A stretch of 64,000 bases of DNA from Diplonema papillatum. Its lineage: Eukaryota; Euglenozoa; Diplonemea; Diplonemida; Diplonemidae. Every line of letters starts with the position of its first letter. The first letter of the stretch is position 1. The notes beneath the pieces were generated by a model, which made no database searches, was not told where the DNA came from, and worked only from the letters and a program-made list of their open reading frames with translations. Positions 55,957 through 64,000 of this stretch are shown piece by piece. Location of the stretch: positions 124,001 through 188,000 of the forward strand of contig JAPJBO010000334.1 of the NCBI GenBank assembly GCA_030068145.1. Direction: 5' to 3'. The position numbers and the translations under genes were made by a program.

Positions 55957-57563
55957 AAAGAAGGTGTTTTTATTCTTCGCTTTTTCTCACGAACGGGGGG
56001 GTCGGTCCTGCTTTAGGCTTTGTAGGTTCTCCCGACTCCGCAAATCGTGGTTAGCACAAACTCAAGAGTTCTAGTCAACTAAGTATCCCTGCAGTATTAG
56101 CATGCTCATCAAGAAATATTTTTTTGCGGTGGTCTCCGCTGCTGGCCCGGTAGTTCGTCCTTCCCCCGTTCTTTTACACTCGTTCTCTGTTCTACTCACT
56201 ACTGTGCGTGCAGAGTGGAGGGGGGGCCGTTGTTATTGGTGCTGGTTTTGAGGGATAAGGGAAAGGTAAGAAATCTGTTTGCGGTGGCCTCCGCCGGTCT
56301 GGTAGTTCGTGCTACCTCCGTTCTTTTCCGCTCGTTCTTTTCTCTACTCACTACTGTACGTACTCTTTCACTCTTGTACTCTCTTTGGCTAGAAAAAAAA
56401 AAAAGACTCCTGTGGCCGACACCACGAACACATTCGCAATGAATGTGGCCCTGAGCCCCCCGCGTGCATACATGTTGAGCAGGGGTTGCCATGTAGCCTG
56501 CATCGGCCTTAGTCAACACTGTTACTTTCATGGGATGTTCACCGGGGAAGGGGTTTGCAGAGTGGAGGGGGGGCCGTTGTATAATGGTCTAGCTTGGAGG
56601 GAATTGGAAAGGTTGGAAAAGTGGAGGGGGGGCGCGGACAATTGATTCGGTCTTCCGGGAGCGTGCAATCTCTCGCCGAGCTCGTCCACGGACCAATACG
56701 ACGGCTGACCGCAGGGATGCTGATTCCGTCTACAAGCCTCGCCTGCATCAGCTGATCGCCCTCTCTCATCACCCCGGAGCGAAGTTCTTTTCATTCCTCC
56801 CCGTGTAAGGTAGGGAGAATAGACACCTCTTCATTGCAGACGGAAGTGCACATCTGCCACAGCGGCCTACCATAGAGTAAGAAGAGGCAGGCGGTGCTGC
56901 TGATGCACTACACCGTGTAGAGGATACAGTTGCTGCTGTGCTGCTGTGTGGTGTGTGTATGCATACATACGCATACGTGCTACTGCTACGTACACCACTA
57001 GCATGTACTGCTAGGATACAGTGCTGCTGCTGTGCTGCTGTGTGGTGTATGTATGCACGCATACTATGTACTGCTACACGCACCGCTGCTGCTACACTGC
57101 TACGTGCCATGCTGCTAGTGATGCACCACCTGCTAGCATCAGTGGATGCTACACCGCATCCACCGATGCTGCTGATGCACTACACAGCTTGGTGTCGTGG
57201 TACTACCAACCGACCACGAGGCCACTAACCGCTGCCCCACTGCATTAAATTCAACGCACGGCAAAAAGCGTAAAAGCAAACGGAAGGAACGAGCCCGCCC
57301 AAGGCCAACAAGGTTGGCCTGCGTGATCAGCAGTCGATTCGGAGGCCGCGCTGAACCGCGGCTGTTGGTAGCAAGTACCGGAGTAACAGAACGATCTCCC
57401 TTGCTGGCTGGGGCCAGGCGCAAGCAACATGAGGCCCACATGGACTGGTACCACGCCCGCAAGCCTAAGCCTGGGAAAGAGCCGGTATCAAAGGATCAAC
57501 ATGCAAGGTCGCCAAAAACGGGTGGCTGCCTGAAGCGCCATGTGAAAAAGTTGTGCTGGTGTG
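55957..57563. other. Gene-free stretch with local duplications
   Basis: Contains the second copy (55970-56112) of the 19.1-kb segment, a diverged tandem pair at about 56129-56360, and a GCTGCTG-rich tandem pair at about 56927-57100. A long plus-strand frame at 57197-57937 crosses R10 and R7 pieces and is not credible as a gene. Confidence 0.5.
56927..57100 (+). repeat. Two diverged units of about 90 bp rich in GCTGCTG and GTATGCAT
   Basis: GCTGCTGTGTGGTGTGTGTA (56937) recurs as GCTGCTGTGTGGTGTATGTA (57034), each followed by alternating purine-pyrimidine GCATAC runs. Confidence 0.7.
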
Positions 57564-57649
57564 GATTGCAAGAACGTGCTTGGAATGGGTATTCAACGCC
57601 GCACTGGTCCCGTCTGCGCCGTGTTTCGGTCCCGTTTAAGCCACTAACA
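57564..57649 (+). repeat. R10 fragment
   Basis: GATTGCAAGAACGTGCTTGG to TTTCGGTCCCGTTTAAGCCA only. Confidence 0.75.
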
Positions 57650-57659
57650 ACACTCCCAT

Positions 57660-57770
57660 ATTTTGATTCTGCTACCGTTCGGCTACCGGAACTTTTTTTA
57701 TTATTCGACAAATCGAATAATAACACAGCCTGTGTCACAGGTGTTATTATTCGACCCCCCCTTTTACTTA
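57660..57770. repeat. R7 fold-back element, left end missing
   Basis: CTGCTACCGTTCGGCTACCG, ATTATTCGACAAATCGAATA and the ACCTGTGACACAGG-type loop to TTATTCGACCCCCCCTTTTA. Confidence 0.75.
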
Positions 57771-58244
57771 TTTGCATGCAGGTGGCCCCTGACTCACCTG
57801 TAGACGCTCCACTGTGCCTGGAGAAAGCCACAACATTTGTTCCAGACGTTGAAAGGCATGAGCAGCTGATGGAAGGCTTCCCCATCAGGCATATGCAAGT
57901 GCTTATACTTTCTGGAAATGCAAGGCTTAACCTTTAAGCGGAAGGTGTACGTAAGGTCCCTGCTGCTTCTCGTTCGATAGCTGCGAGCGGCGCATTTCGC
58001 GATTGTTCTAAAAAGCCGTTCGTCGCTGGAAACGGATAAGCTACGAGTACATGGAAGCTGAGATCGATCCGTTGAGCCGAGAGTTGGGATGCAGTCTGCG
58101 AAGCTAGACTTTTCAAGAGAGGGGCTAGTTGGATCCGGTGCGACCCTCCTTGCCTCACTTGTCCTTGGCCCAACTACTTCTTTTCACTTTTGAGCGACGC
58201 GACAAGAAGATCTGGACTCAAGAAACACAGAAGTCGACTGGCCG

Positions 58245-58440
58245 TCCAATTGCTGTTGACACGGAAACCTTCTCCACTTCGGCCTTCAATGATCTCCATT
58301 GATTACTCGCTACTACAACCAAGATCTGCACTCATCCACGCTCCATCGAGGCTCACGCCAACGACTTCGCCGTGGACCACGCACTCCTACCCCCTACGCA
58401 CGCTTGGCTTTGTGACAGTACGCGGACAGCTACATGGGTA
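58245..58440 (+). pseudogene. Worn copy of the 22.3-kb mitochondrial-type ORF region
   Basis: Plus-strand copy of the upstream part (CAATTGCTGTTGACACGGAA) and of the last coding part (AGATCTGCACTCATCCACGC to CACGCTTGGCTTTGTGA) of 22271-22700. About 245 bp between them, including the presequence codons, are missing, and the reading frame is not kept. Confidence 0.8.
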
Positions 58441-58856
58441 GAGCCTGCGATCGGAGCCGGGAACGGCAGCGGATTCCTGGTTAAATAGGCTGGGCACTGC
58501 GACGCTAACTGCCGGCTGCGTCTGGGTCTGCGATTCCCGTTGAGTGCTTTTCAGCATCGGAGACTTGTTGCGGTTGACGGTACCCAAGAGAATGAGATCT
58601 CCCCTGTGGTTTCCATGCCCCATCCGCAAGACAACGTACATAGTTCCTGAGCAGGTGAAAATCTGACGTCTCGCCGTTGTCTGTCCAGAGTGCGGAAGTG
58701 CCGGAGAAGAAGCGCACACGCTCTTTCTCTCTGCTTTTTAGTGTGGTACTCATTTGCATGCAAATGACTCCCCAATAACCAATAACGCAACACGAACTTT
58801 TTAGCGTCATTCGTGAGTCTTCTCGTCGACGTGTTTGTGCTTGACGGCTCTCGCTC

Positions 58857-60344
58857 TTACGAAGTCTTCTCTTCGAGGTATTTGTGCTTGACGAAGGACT
58901 CCGACTGCGGAGACCCTGCGATGGCTTGGTTGGCCTTCCGCGAGAACAGCGCCGTGAACGCCCTTTCGACGGAGTTCGACGCCTGCCCGATCATGGTGCT
59001 CGCCTTCGTCGGCGCCAAGCCGTAGCCGACGTCCTCGTCGAGGGGCAGCGACATCGCGAACGGGTCAGTGATCGTGCTCCAGTCTTCGAGGGCGGTTTTC
59101 AAGGAAGCCCGCCGCAGGCCGGAGACGTGCGCCCGCCGCTCGACCATCATCTTCGCGTCCGCAACCCAGGTGGCTTGGAAGTTCCGCGCTTCGATGGCGA
59201 GCTGCGACTCCGGTTTGGGGAAGAGCCCGGCGGCTACGACGTTTTCCTTCATGCGCCGGATGCCGTGGCGCCGCCAGGTTAGCTCGCCGTGGGTGCCGCC
59301 AAGGCCGGAGTGGTCGTGGAGGTTGCTCTCGACGAAGTGGATCGCCTCGTTGTAGGTGTCCCCTGCGTTGCACACCGCGTCGACGATGCCCAGCCCGAGG
59401 CCTTCCTCCGGCGTGATCGGCTTCCCCGACGCCGCCAGCAGCAGCGCCGCCCGCGGCGTGGCAATCTCCTGCAGCCGCCCCAGCCCGCCCCACCCAGGAA
59501 CCAACCCTTGCGCCACGTCCGAGAACTGCAGCATCGCGTCCTTCGCGCATATCCGGAAGTCGCACGCCAGCGCAATCTCCGCCGCGCTCCCCGCACACAC
59601 GCCTTCAACAGCGGCGATAGTGATGATGGGCAAGCACTGCAGCTCCATGAGGATGGTCTGCATGTACCGCGAGAGCACCAACCCCTCGTCGTGCTCGTAC
59701 AACTCCTGGTGGACGCTCTGCGCCGTGCCGAAGCTGAAGTTGAGGCCGCTACCCCGGATGATCAGGGCGAGGAGCTCGTGGTCTGTTTTAATGGCGCGGT
59801 TGACCATCCGCATCGCCTCTTCGAGCTTCATCATCATCTCTCCGGTGACGGCATTGCCCTCGGCGAGGTTTTCGAGCTGGAGGCACCAGACCCCGTCCAC
59901 GCCCGTCCGGCTGATGAGCGACAGATCGCCGCCATCCTCGATCCCCTTCAGCAACTCCTTCCCTTGGCGGACGAACGCGATCATCGGATCTTCGGGGGGG
60001 TCGGCGTGGACGAGCACGGGCCGCGGCCGGTTCTTCTCAACTTCGTGCAGGGGGATGTCACTCCGGTTTGCCGGTTCGGCGGCGAACAGCGGCTTCCCTT
60101 CGTACTTCGGCGACAGCTTCACGCCTTCGGCGCCGGCCCGCGCGCTGGCGCTGGCGCCGCCGTGCACGCGGGGTGCGGTGCTCGCCTGGGCCTGGCCGGC
60201 GGAGGCCTCCTCGGCATCTACCTCCTGCAAGGCCAGTCGGACCCCTTTCTTCTCGCCTTGCCCCGCCACCTTCCTGCCTTGAAACAGCCCCGCTAGCCGC
60301 CCGGCGTGCCGGACCTGCACCGCAGACCTCAGCTTCGACGACAT
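58857..60344 (-). CDS. Crotonase-fold protein (enoyl-CoA hydratase/isomerase family), probably mitochondrial
   Basis: 495 residues, start MSSKLRSAVQVRHAGRLAGL chosen because the presequence-like, Arg-rich stretch and codon bias begin there, although the frame is open further up. Residues 1-115 are targeting and linker sequence; the crotonase domain lies at about 130-335 (VWCLQLENLAEGNAVTGEMM, GSGLNFSFGTAQS, ITIAAVEGVCAGSAAEIALACDFRI, FSDVAQGLVPGWGG). The oxyanion-hole strands and the first acidic residue (AAEIAL) are kept, but the second catalytic Glu of true hydratases falls in SDVAQGL and is not evident, so hydratase activity is doubtful. A C-terminal helical region follows (EARNFQATWVADAKMMVERR). 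It may be an isomerase, thioesterase-like or non-catalytic member. Confidence 0.85.
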   Translation of the reverse strand: MSSKLRSAVQVRHAGRLAGLFQGRKVAGQGEKKGVRLALQEVDAEEASAGQAQASTAPRVHGGASASARAGAEGVKLSPKYEGKPLFAAEPANRSDIPLHEVEKNRPRPVLVHADPPEDPMIAFVRQGKELLKGIEDGGDLSLISRTGVDGVWCLQLENLAEGNAVTGEMMMKLEEAMRMVNRAIKTDHELLALIIRGSGLNFSFGTAQSVHQELYEHDEGLVLSRYMQTILMELQCLPIITIAAVEGVCAGSAAEIALACDFRICAKDAMLQFSDVAQGLVPGWGGLGRLQEIATPRAALLLAASGKPITPEEGLGLGIVDAVCNAGDTYNEAIHFVESNLHDHSGLGGTHGELTWRRHGIRRMKENVVAAGLFPKPESQLAIEARNFQATWVADAKMMVERRAHVSGLRRASLKTALEDWSTITDPFAMSLPLDEDVGYGLAPTKASTMIGQASNSVERAFTALFSRKANQAIAGSPQSESFVKHKYLEEKTS

Positions 60345-60403
60345 CTCGCCGTGTGCCCCCCCACCCTCACCTCCTAGTTTTTTGTTTCCGGTTGCATGTA
60401 GCA

Positions 60404-60664
60404 GGGAAAGCCTGCTACACGAGAGCCAAGCTTCACGTGTTCGGCGGTACTGCAGAGCCGCGGACCTACGGGTCAAGTGGCTACCGATTTCCCAAACTAA
60501 AGCATCAAGGCGTGGCGCACCTTGGGGCTTGGCGCTTCGCTGAACACAAGCTCGTCGAGACGGTCAGCCACAGGGCAGAGCGGACGGGGTTGTGGCACTG
60601 TGCTGCCTCCGACTCAAGCTTTGCAAACTGTGGTTGACCGTCACGTTCCTGGACCAGGAACGGC
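60404..60664 (+). repeat. R5 repeat, full length
   Basis: GGGAAAGCCTGCTACACGAG to CCTGGACCAGGAACGGCC. It lies between the crotonase start codon and the duplicated 5' fragment of the same gene. Confidence 0.92.
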
Positions 60665-60762
60665 CTTTTTCTGTTTCTCTTCTCTTCTTCTTCTTCCGGT
60701 TGCGTGGAGTTGGCGGAAGCCGATCGATGGCAAGCAACCCATACTCACTCCCGTTACGTGAA

Positions 60763-61121
60763 GATCATCGGATCTTCGGGGGGCTCGGCGTGGACGAGCA
60801 CGGGCCGCGGCCGGTTCTTCTCGACTTCGTGCAGGGGGATGTCACTCCGGTTTGCCGGTTCGGCGGCGTACAGCGGCTTCCCTTCGTACTTCGGCGACAG
60901 CTTCACGCCTTCGGCGCCCGCCCGCGCGCTGGCGCTGCACGCGGGGTGCGGTGCTCACCTGGGCCTGGCCGGCGGAGGCCTCCTCGGCATCTACCTCCTG
61001 CAAGGCCAGTCGGACCCCTTTCTTCTCGCCTTGCCCCGCCACCTTCCTGCCTTGAAACAGCCCCGCTAGCCGCCCGGCGTGCCGGACCTGCACCGCAGAC
61101 CTCAGCTTCGACGACATCTCG
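60763..61121 (-). pseudogene. Duplicated 5' fragment of the crotonase gene
   Basis: Nearly identical to 59979-60347, including the start codon and presequence codons (MSSKLRSAVQVRHAGRLAGL). It has an 11-bp loss in the Ala/Arg-rich part, which shifts the frame, and ends before the crotonase domain. It could still supply an upstream promoter or an alternative first exon. Confidence 0.9.
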
Positions 61122-61878
61122 CGTCGAAGATGCACCGGCTCCCTTCCCCACACCCACCTTCTGGGTGCTGCTTCTGGCTGCGTGGAGTTGACGGCGCCAC
61201 GTGCTGTTTTGACCGTAAGGGAGTGTCACGTGAATTCGAGGAAACAGGGGAGCGACTCATCCCATCTGTGCAGAACTCACTGAAATAGCTGGGGTAGCGA
61301 ATAAACACTCGGACTCGCCCCAATAAAAGTGGTGCCCGCCGCGGAAGAACTGCTTGTCCTCAGAATCCGCTGAAAACAACTCTCGGCGCGTTCGGCGTTC
61401 TCGTCAACAGAAAAGGCTGAAAAATCCATGCTTCCGAACCACTCAAAAAGCGGGGATAGTATGAAACACTGGCATCTATGGCACAACACACGGAAAGGCC
61501 CGTAAGAAGTACACTTTCCCGCTATTCACTATCTCTCTCACGGCTCCTCACGGTGAGTCGAACCACCATCCTACCGCGAATTTGCTTATGCGTGCCGGGT
61601 TGGTTGAAAGTGTGCGGTCGCTACTCGATTTCACAACACTCGCGTTCTCAGAAATGAGAGGCTCTCGTTGCGTTATAGCTAGCGGCTTTGTTCTTTGGCA
61701 GAGTGAACCGATGCCCCTCGTTTCACCTTCAGATACGGCAGTGCCACTTGCCCGTGCCGAGCGCTAGCGTCCCGCATGGTACAAAACGTGTCGCAGCCGT
61801 TGGGCGGTATCACCGAGGAGTGTCAACGGTAACCCGGGCTTCTGTCTACGTTCGGTGGGGAGAGTCGTTTGCACACAT
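61122..61878. other. Gene-free stretch
   Basis: No exon, RNA gene or repeat family recognised. Confidence 0.4.
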
Positions 61879-62025
61879 AAGTACTCGACGTAGCTGCTTT
61901 GACTCCGAATGGAAGGGAGGAAATATAGAGGTAGAGGGTCAAATACAACAGAAACACAATCGAACTTCTTCTTCGCTTGCACCACCGTATGTTGTTTTCT
62001 CACTCAGGACTGTGACCTGTTGTCC
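61879..62025 (+). repeat. R2 repeat, 5' half, cut by the RING-copy segment
   Basis: AAGTACTCGACGTAGCTGCT to TCAGGACTGTGACCTGTTGT, then an abrupt change to the RING-gene copy. Confidence 0.88.
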
Positions 62026-62034
62026 CCTGTCGCG

Positions 62035-62320
62035 CTGCTGCGCGGAAGCATCGCTTCTCCCGCCGAGCGTCCCTGAAGGGCAGTACGTGGTGTTCTGCCT
62101 TGACGAGCCGCACGTACGGCAGGTGTCAGCAACAGCAGCAGCACCGGCCGCGGCGTGCGAAGCAGCCGCTTGCCTTCCAATCGCGAGGGATTCTTCACGA
62201 CACGAGGCGGCGGCGGCGGCTTCGTGCCGCGGGCCCGTCGGCTTCTTCTGCGCAAGGCGGCGAAGTAAGCTAGGCACAGGAGGCACTTCTTCTCGCTCTT
62301 GATGCGTGAAGACATTCTTG
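62035..62320 (-). pseudogene. RING-H2/zinc-knuckle gene copy B, 3' part only
   Basis: Matches copy A from the last RING cysteines (KKCLLCLAYFAALRR) through ESLAIGRQAAASHAAAG and the zinc knuckle CRTCGSSRQNTTYC to SGTLGGRSDASAQQR. The first part of the RING is replaced by other sequence, and the KKCLLC and knuckle parts lie in different frames, so it is broken. Confidence 0.85.
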
Positions 62321-62407
62321 TCGCATCGCACGCATCTGATTCCGCTGTGCTCTACCCGCGACGGGTGGCACAGCAACAATCCGGGCGCGAAAGTCAAAAC
62401 AACGACC

Positions 62408-62550
62408 CCAAAGTCTAAAGTAGGACTTTAGACCTTGGCTACTTTAGACTTTGAGATTTTGAACCCAAAATTGCTTGGGCCAAAGTCTAAAGTAGACTGT
62501 AGACTTTGGCCCAAGCAATTTTGAGTCCAAAACCTCAAAGTCTAAAGTAG
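62408..62550. repeat. Long hairpin built from AAAGTCTAAAGTAG
   Basis: Arms AATTGCTTGGGCCAAAGTCT and AGACTTTGGCCCAAGCAATT, nested inside outer arms CTACTTTAGACTTTGAG and CTCAAAGTCTAAAGTAG, make a near-perfect hairpin of about 112 bp, preceded by a smaller GTCTAAAGTAGGACTTTAGAC one. Confidence 0.9.
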
Positions 62551-62568
62551 TCAGGTCTAGAGACGCAC

Positions 62569-63045
62569 TCAAAGCCACGGATGGTACCGCGTGCTTTGCG
62601 ACCTGAAGTCCCGCATGCCCCTTCCCCTCCCAGACCCTCGGCCGCGCTGCTGCGCGGAAGCATCGCTTCTCCCGCCGCCGAGCGTCCCTGAGGGGCAGTA
62701 CGTGGTGTAATGCCTCGACGAGCCGCACGTACGGCAGGTGTCAGCAACAGCAGCAGCAGCAGCACCGGCCGCGGCGTGCGAAGCAGCCGCTTGCCTCCCG
62801 ATCGCGAGGGATTCTTCACGATACGAGGCTGCCGCGGCGGCGGCGGTTGCTTCGTGCCGCGGGCCAGCCGGCCTCTTCCTGCGCAAGGCGGCGAAGTAAG
62901 CTCGGCAGAGGGGGCACTTCCTCTCCTTGAGCAGCGACCCGCACGCGTAGTGCACCTCGTGGGCGCACCCGCTGCCTTCGAAAACGGCGACTTCGCTCTC
63001 CAGCGGGTCGAGACAGATGCAGCACGAATCTGTGTCGTCGGCCAT
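62569..63045 (-). CDS. RING-H2 and CCHC zinc-knuckle protein, copy A
   Basis: 158 residues from MADDTDSCCICLDP (an in-frame Met 11 codons upstream is possible). The RING is C-x2-C-x15-C-x-H-x2-H-x2-C-x8-C-x2-C, a C3H2C3 pattern of E3 ubiquitin ligases. After an Ala-rich linker (ATAAAAAASYREE, ASHAAAGAAAAAV) comes CRTCGSSRHYTTYC, a CCHC knuckle of the kind that binds single-stranded RNA or protein. It ends in an RG-rich stretch (GRGSGRGRG). The combination suggests an RNA-linked ubiquitin ligase; that is inference. It sits between a 3'-only copy (B) and a RING-only copy (C). Confidence 0.8.
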   Translation of the reverse strand: MADDTDSCCICLDPLESEVAVFEGSGCAHEVHYACGSLLKERKCPLCRAYFAALRRKRPAGPRHEATAAAAAASYREESLAIGRQAAASHAAAGAAAAAVADTCRTCGSSRHYTTYCPSGTLGGGRSDASAQQRGRGSGRGRGMRDFRSQSTRYHPWL

Positions 63046-63327
63046 GCACTGTGATGGAAAGGGGTTGGTTTGGTGCATCCAGTTTATTTCCCGTCTCTCT
63101 GGGCCCGCCGGCAGACCTCACTTCGTGGCCACACGAAGGGAAAACTTGGAGAGACAGAGAGAGAAGACTTTTGGCCGCGGACGTCGGCTGAACCGGGTGG
63201 AGGTGTGTATGTGCTTGGGTGTTCGATGGCGGGAAAATGAAACCTCGGGGATAAAAGTCTTTGCGTAGTTTTACTGTATTCTGTGACTTGTTTAGACTGC
63301 GTGTTCTTCCCGTTCAATCGCCTAGCC

Positions 63328-63474
63328 TCAAGGCGCCCGGCACAGCGGACACTTCCCCTCCTTGAGCAGCGACCCGCACGCGTAGTGCACCTCGTGGGCG
63401 CAACCGCTGCCTTCGAAAACGGCGACTTCGCTCTCCAGCGGGTCGAGACAGATGCAACACGTGTCGCCCGCCAT
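63328..63474 (-). CDS. RING-H2 copy C, RING domain only
   Basis: 48 residues from MAGDTCCICLDPLESEVAVF to KEGKCPLCRAP and TGA. All eight zinc ligands are present, and the leader before the Met resembles that of copy A. Similarity to copy A stops right after the last cysteine pair, so the knuckle half is missing. Either a minimal RING protein or a truncated duplicate. Confidence 0.6.
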   Translation of the reverse strand: MAGDTCCICLDPLESEVAVFEGSGCAHEVHYACGSLLKEGKCPLCRAP

Positions 63475-63714
63475 GCGCTGTGACGGAAAGGGGTAGTCGA
63501 GGTTAGAATTCATGGGTCTGTAGCGATGGCCTGCATTAGTCACTCCCTTGTAAATGCACACCCGAATGCGCGTGTAAATCCACACCCGACAACGCGGGCA
63601 TTACCACCACCACCATCACCACCAGCTTTTGTAAACTTCAGCTTTAACTCCAGCGTCTGAGGCTGGACTCCACCATGAAAATAAGTTCAGAGAGAGAGAG
63701 AAAGACAGGCACAC
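63475..63714. other. Short stretch between copy C and the right-edge exon
   Basis: Contains a GA microsatellite (63688-63705), a CACCACCAC run and a segment like 5510-5560 (CTCCAGCGTCTGAGGC versus CTCCAGCTTCTGAGGC). Confidence 0.45.
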
Positions 63715-63999
63715 CGCTTCGTACCGCTTCCGGAGGGTCTGCCCGCCGCCCCCGAGCTCAGCGAGGCAGGCGAAGAGCTTTTCGCAGGCGCCGACCGCGG
63801 CCGGGATCGACTGCGGGGCGCCGCCGGCAGTCCGGGGCTGCTTGGCGTCCGGGCTTCCGTTCGGCCCCACCGCCGCCAGCAGCCTCCCGAGCGCCGCCTT
63901 CAGGCCGTCGCAAAGCCTCTCTGCGTCCTCGACGGCCGACAGCATTTCGAGCAGGTCTTCGCGGAAGCCGGCGGGCCGGCTGCTGGCCCCGGCTTGCAT
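63715..63999 (-). CDS. N-terminal exon of an unrecognised helical protein (runs to the window edge)
   Basis: 95 codons with nearly all G/C third positions from a Met at the very edge (MQAGASSRPAGFREDLLEML) to a donor-like GCG|GTGTGC. The sequence looks helical, with LSAVEDAERLCDGLKAALGR and ACEKLFACLAELGG possibly forming a coiled coil. The frame may extend beyond the window, so the Met need not be the start. The next exon is not found; copy C of the RING cluster follows within 250 bp. Confidence 0.55.
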
Positions 64000-64000
64000 T

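Noticed and set aside
57197-57937. 246-codon plus-strand protein
   Set aside because: The frame crosses R10 and R7 repeat pieces and lacks coding bias.

Overview
This is eukaryotic nuclear DNA from what is most likely a unicellular organism, perhaps an alga or other protist of the alveolate type. The sequence shows long exons with strongly G/C-biased third codon positions, GT-AG introns, a eukaryote-only spliceosomal protein (SF3B1), mitochondrial presequences, and low gene density in a sea of short repeats. The lineage is only a guess: a partial heptatricopeptide-like exon and a one-directional gene layout would suit alveolates (chromerid, perkinsid or dinoflagellate relatives), but nothing in the window proves it.

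Layout of genes, all well-supported ones on the minus strand: a partial heptatricopeptide-like exon (1-325); SF3B1 (1075-4920, C-terminal exons not found); a small mitochondrial-type ORF (22.3 kb); an N-myristoylation-type protein MGNCAS... (32.8-33.5 kb); a kelch-repeat protein (39.2-41.2 kb) whose 3' end merges into a 3-kb tandem array (36.4-39.4 kb); an isocitrate/isopropylmalate-dehydrogenase family enzyme (46.1-47.1 kb, last exon not found); a lysine-rich C-terminal exon (52.9-53.2 kb); a mitochondrial presequence exon (54.8-55.0 kb); a crotonase (enoyl-CoA hydratase/isomerase) protein (58.9-60.3 kb) with a duplicated 5' piece upstream; a cluster of three RING-H2/zinc-knuckle copies (62.0-63.5 kb); and the start of an unrecognised gene at the right edge. 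Three orphan coding-like exons lie on the plus strand (14.6, 26.9 and 50.6 kb).

The rest is mostly short non-autonomous repeats. I recognise about ten families by eye, here called R1 to R10: R1 (~230 bp) and R2 (~290 bp) share end structure; R3 has inverted ends GAACATTTCCGGA; R4 is a ~57-bp motif; R5 is ~265 bp; R6 is a hAT-like MITE; R7 is a fold-back element; R8 carries CACTAGCGGAACTCACC; R9 is a ~96-bp unit; R10 is ~190 bp. Several are nested with visible target duplications. There are also a ~400-bp perfect (GTT)n tract, a 1-kb palindromic 50-bp satellite, and small broken fossils of a Ty3/gypsy-type LTR element.

The genes are housekeeping functions (splicing, mitochondrial and acyl-CoA metabolism, ubiquitin-type RING proteins) with no visible common pathway. 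What unites the window is its architecture: uniform strand direction of genes, uniform opposite direction of nearly all orientable repeats, and repeated local duplication of pieces of host exons.
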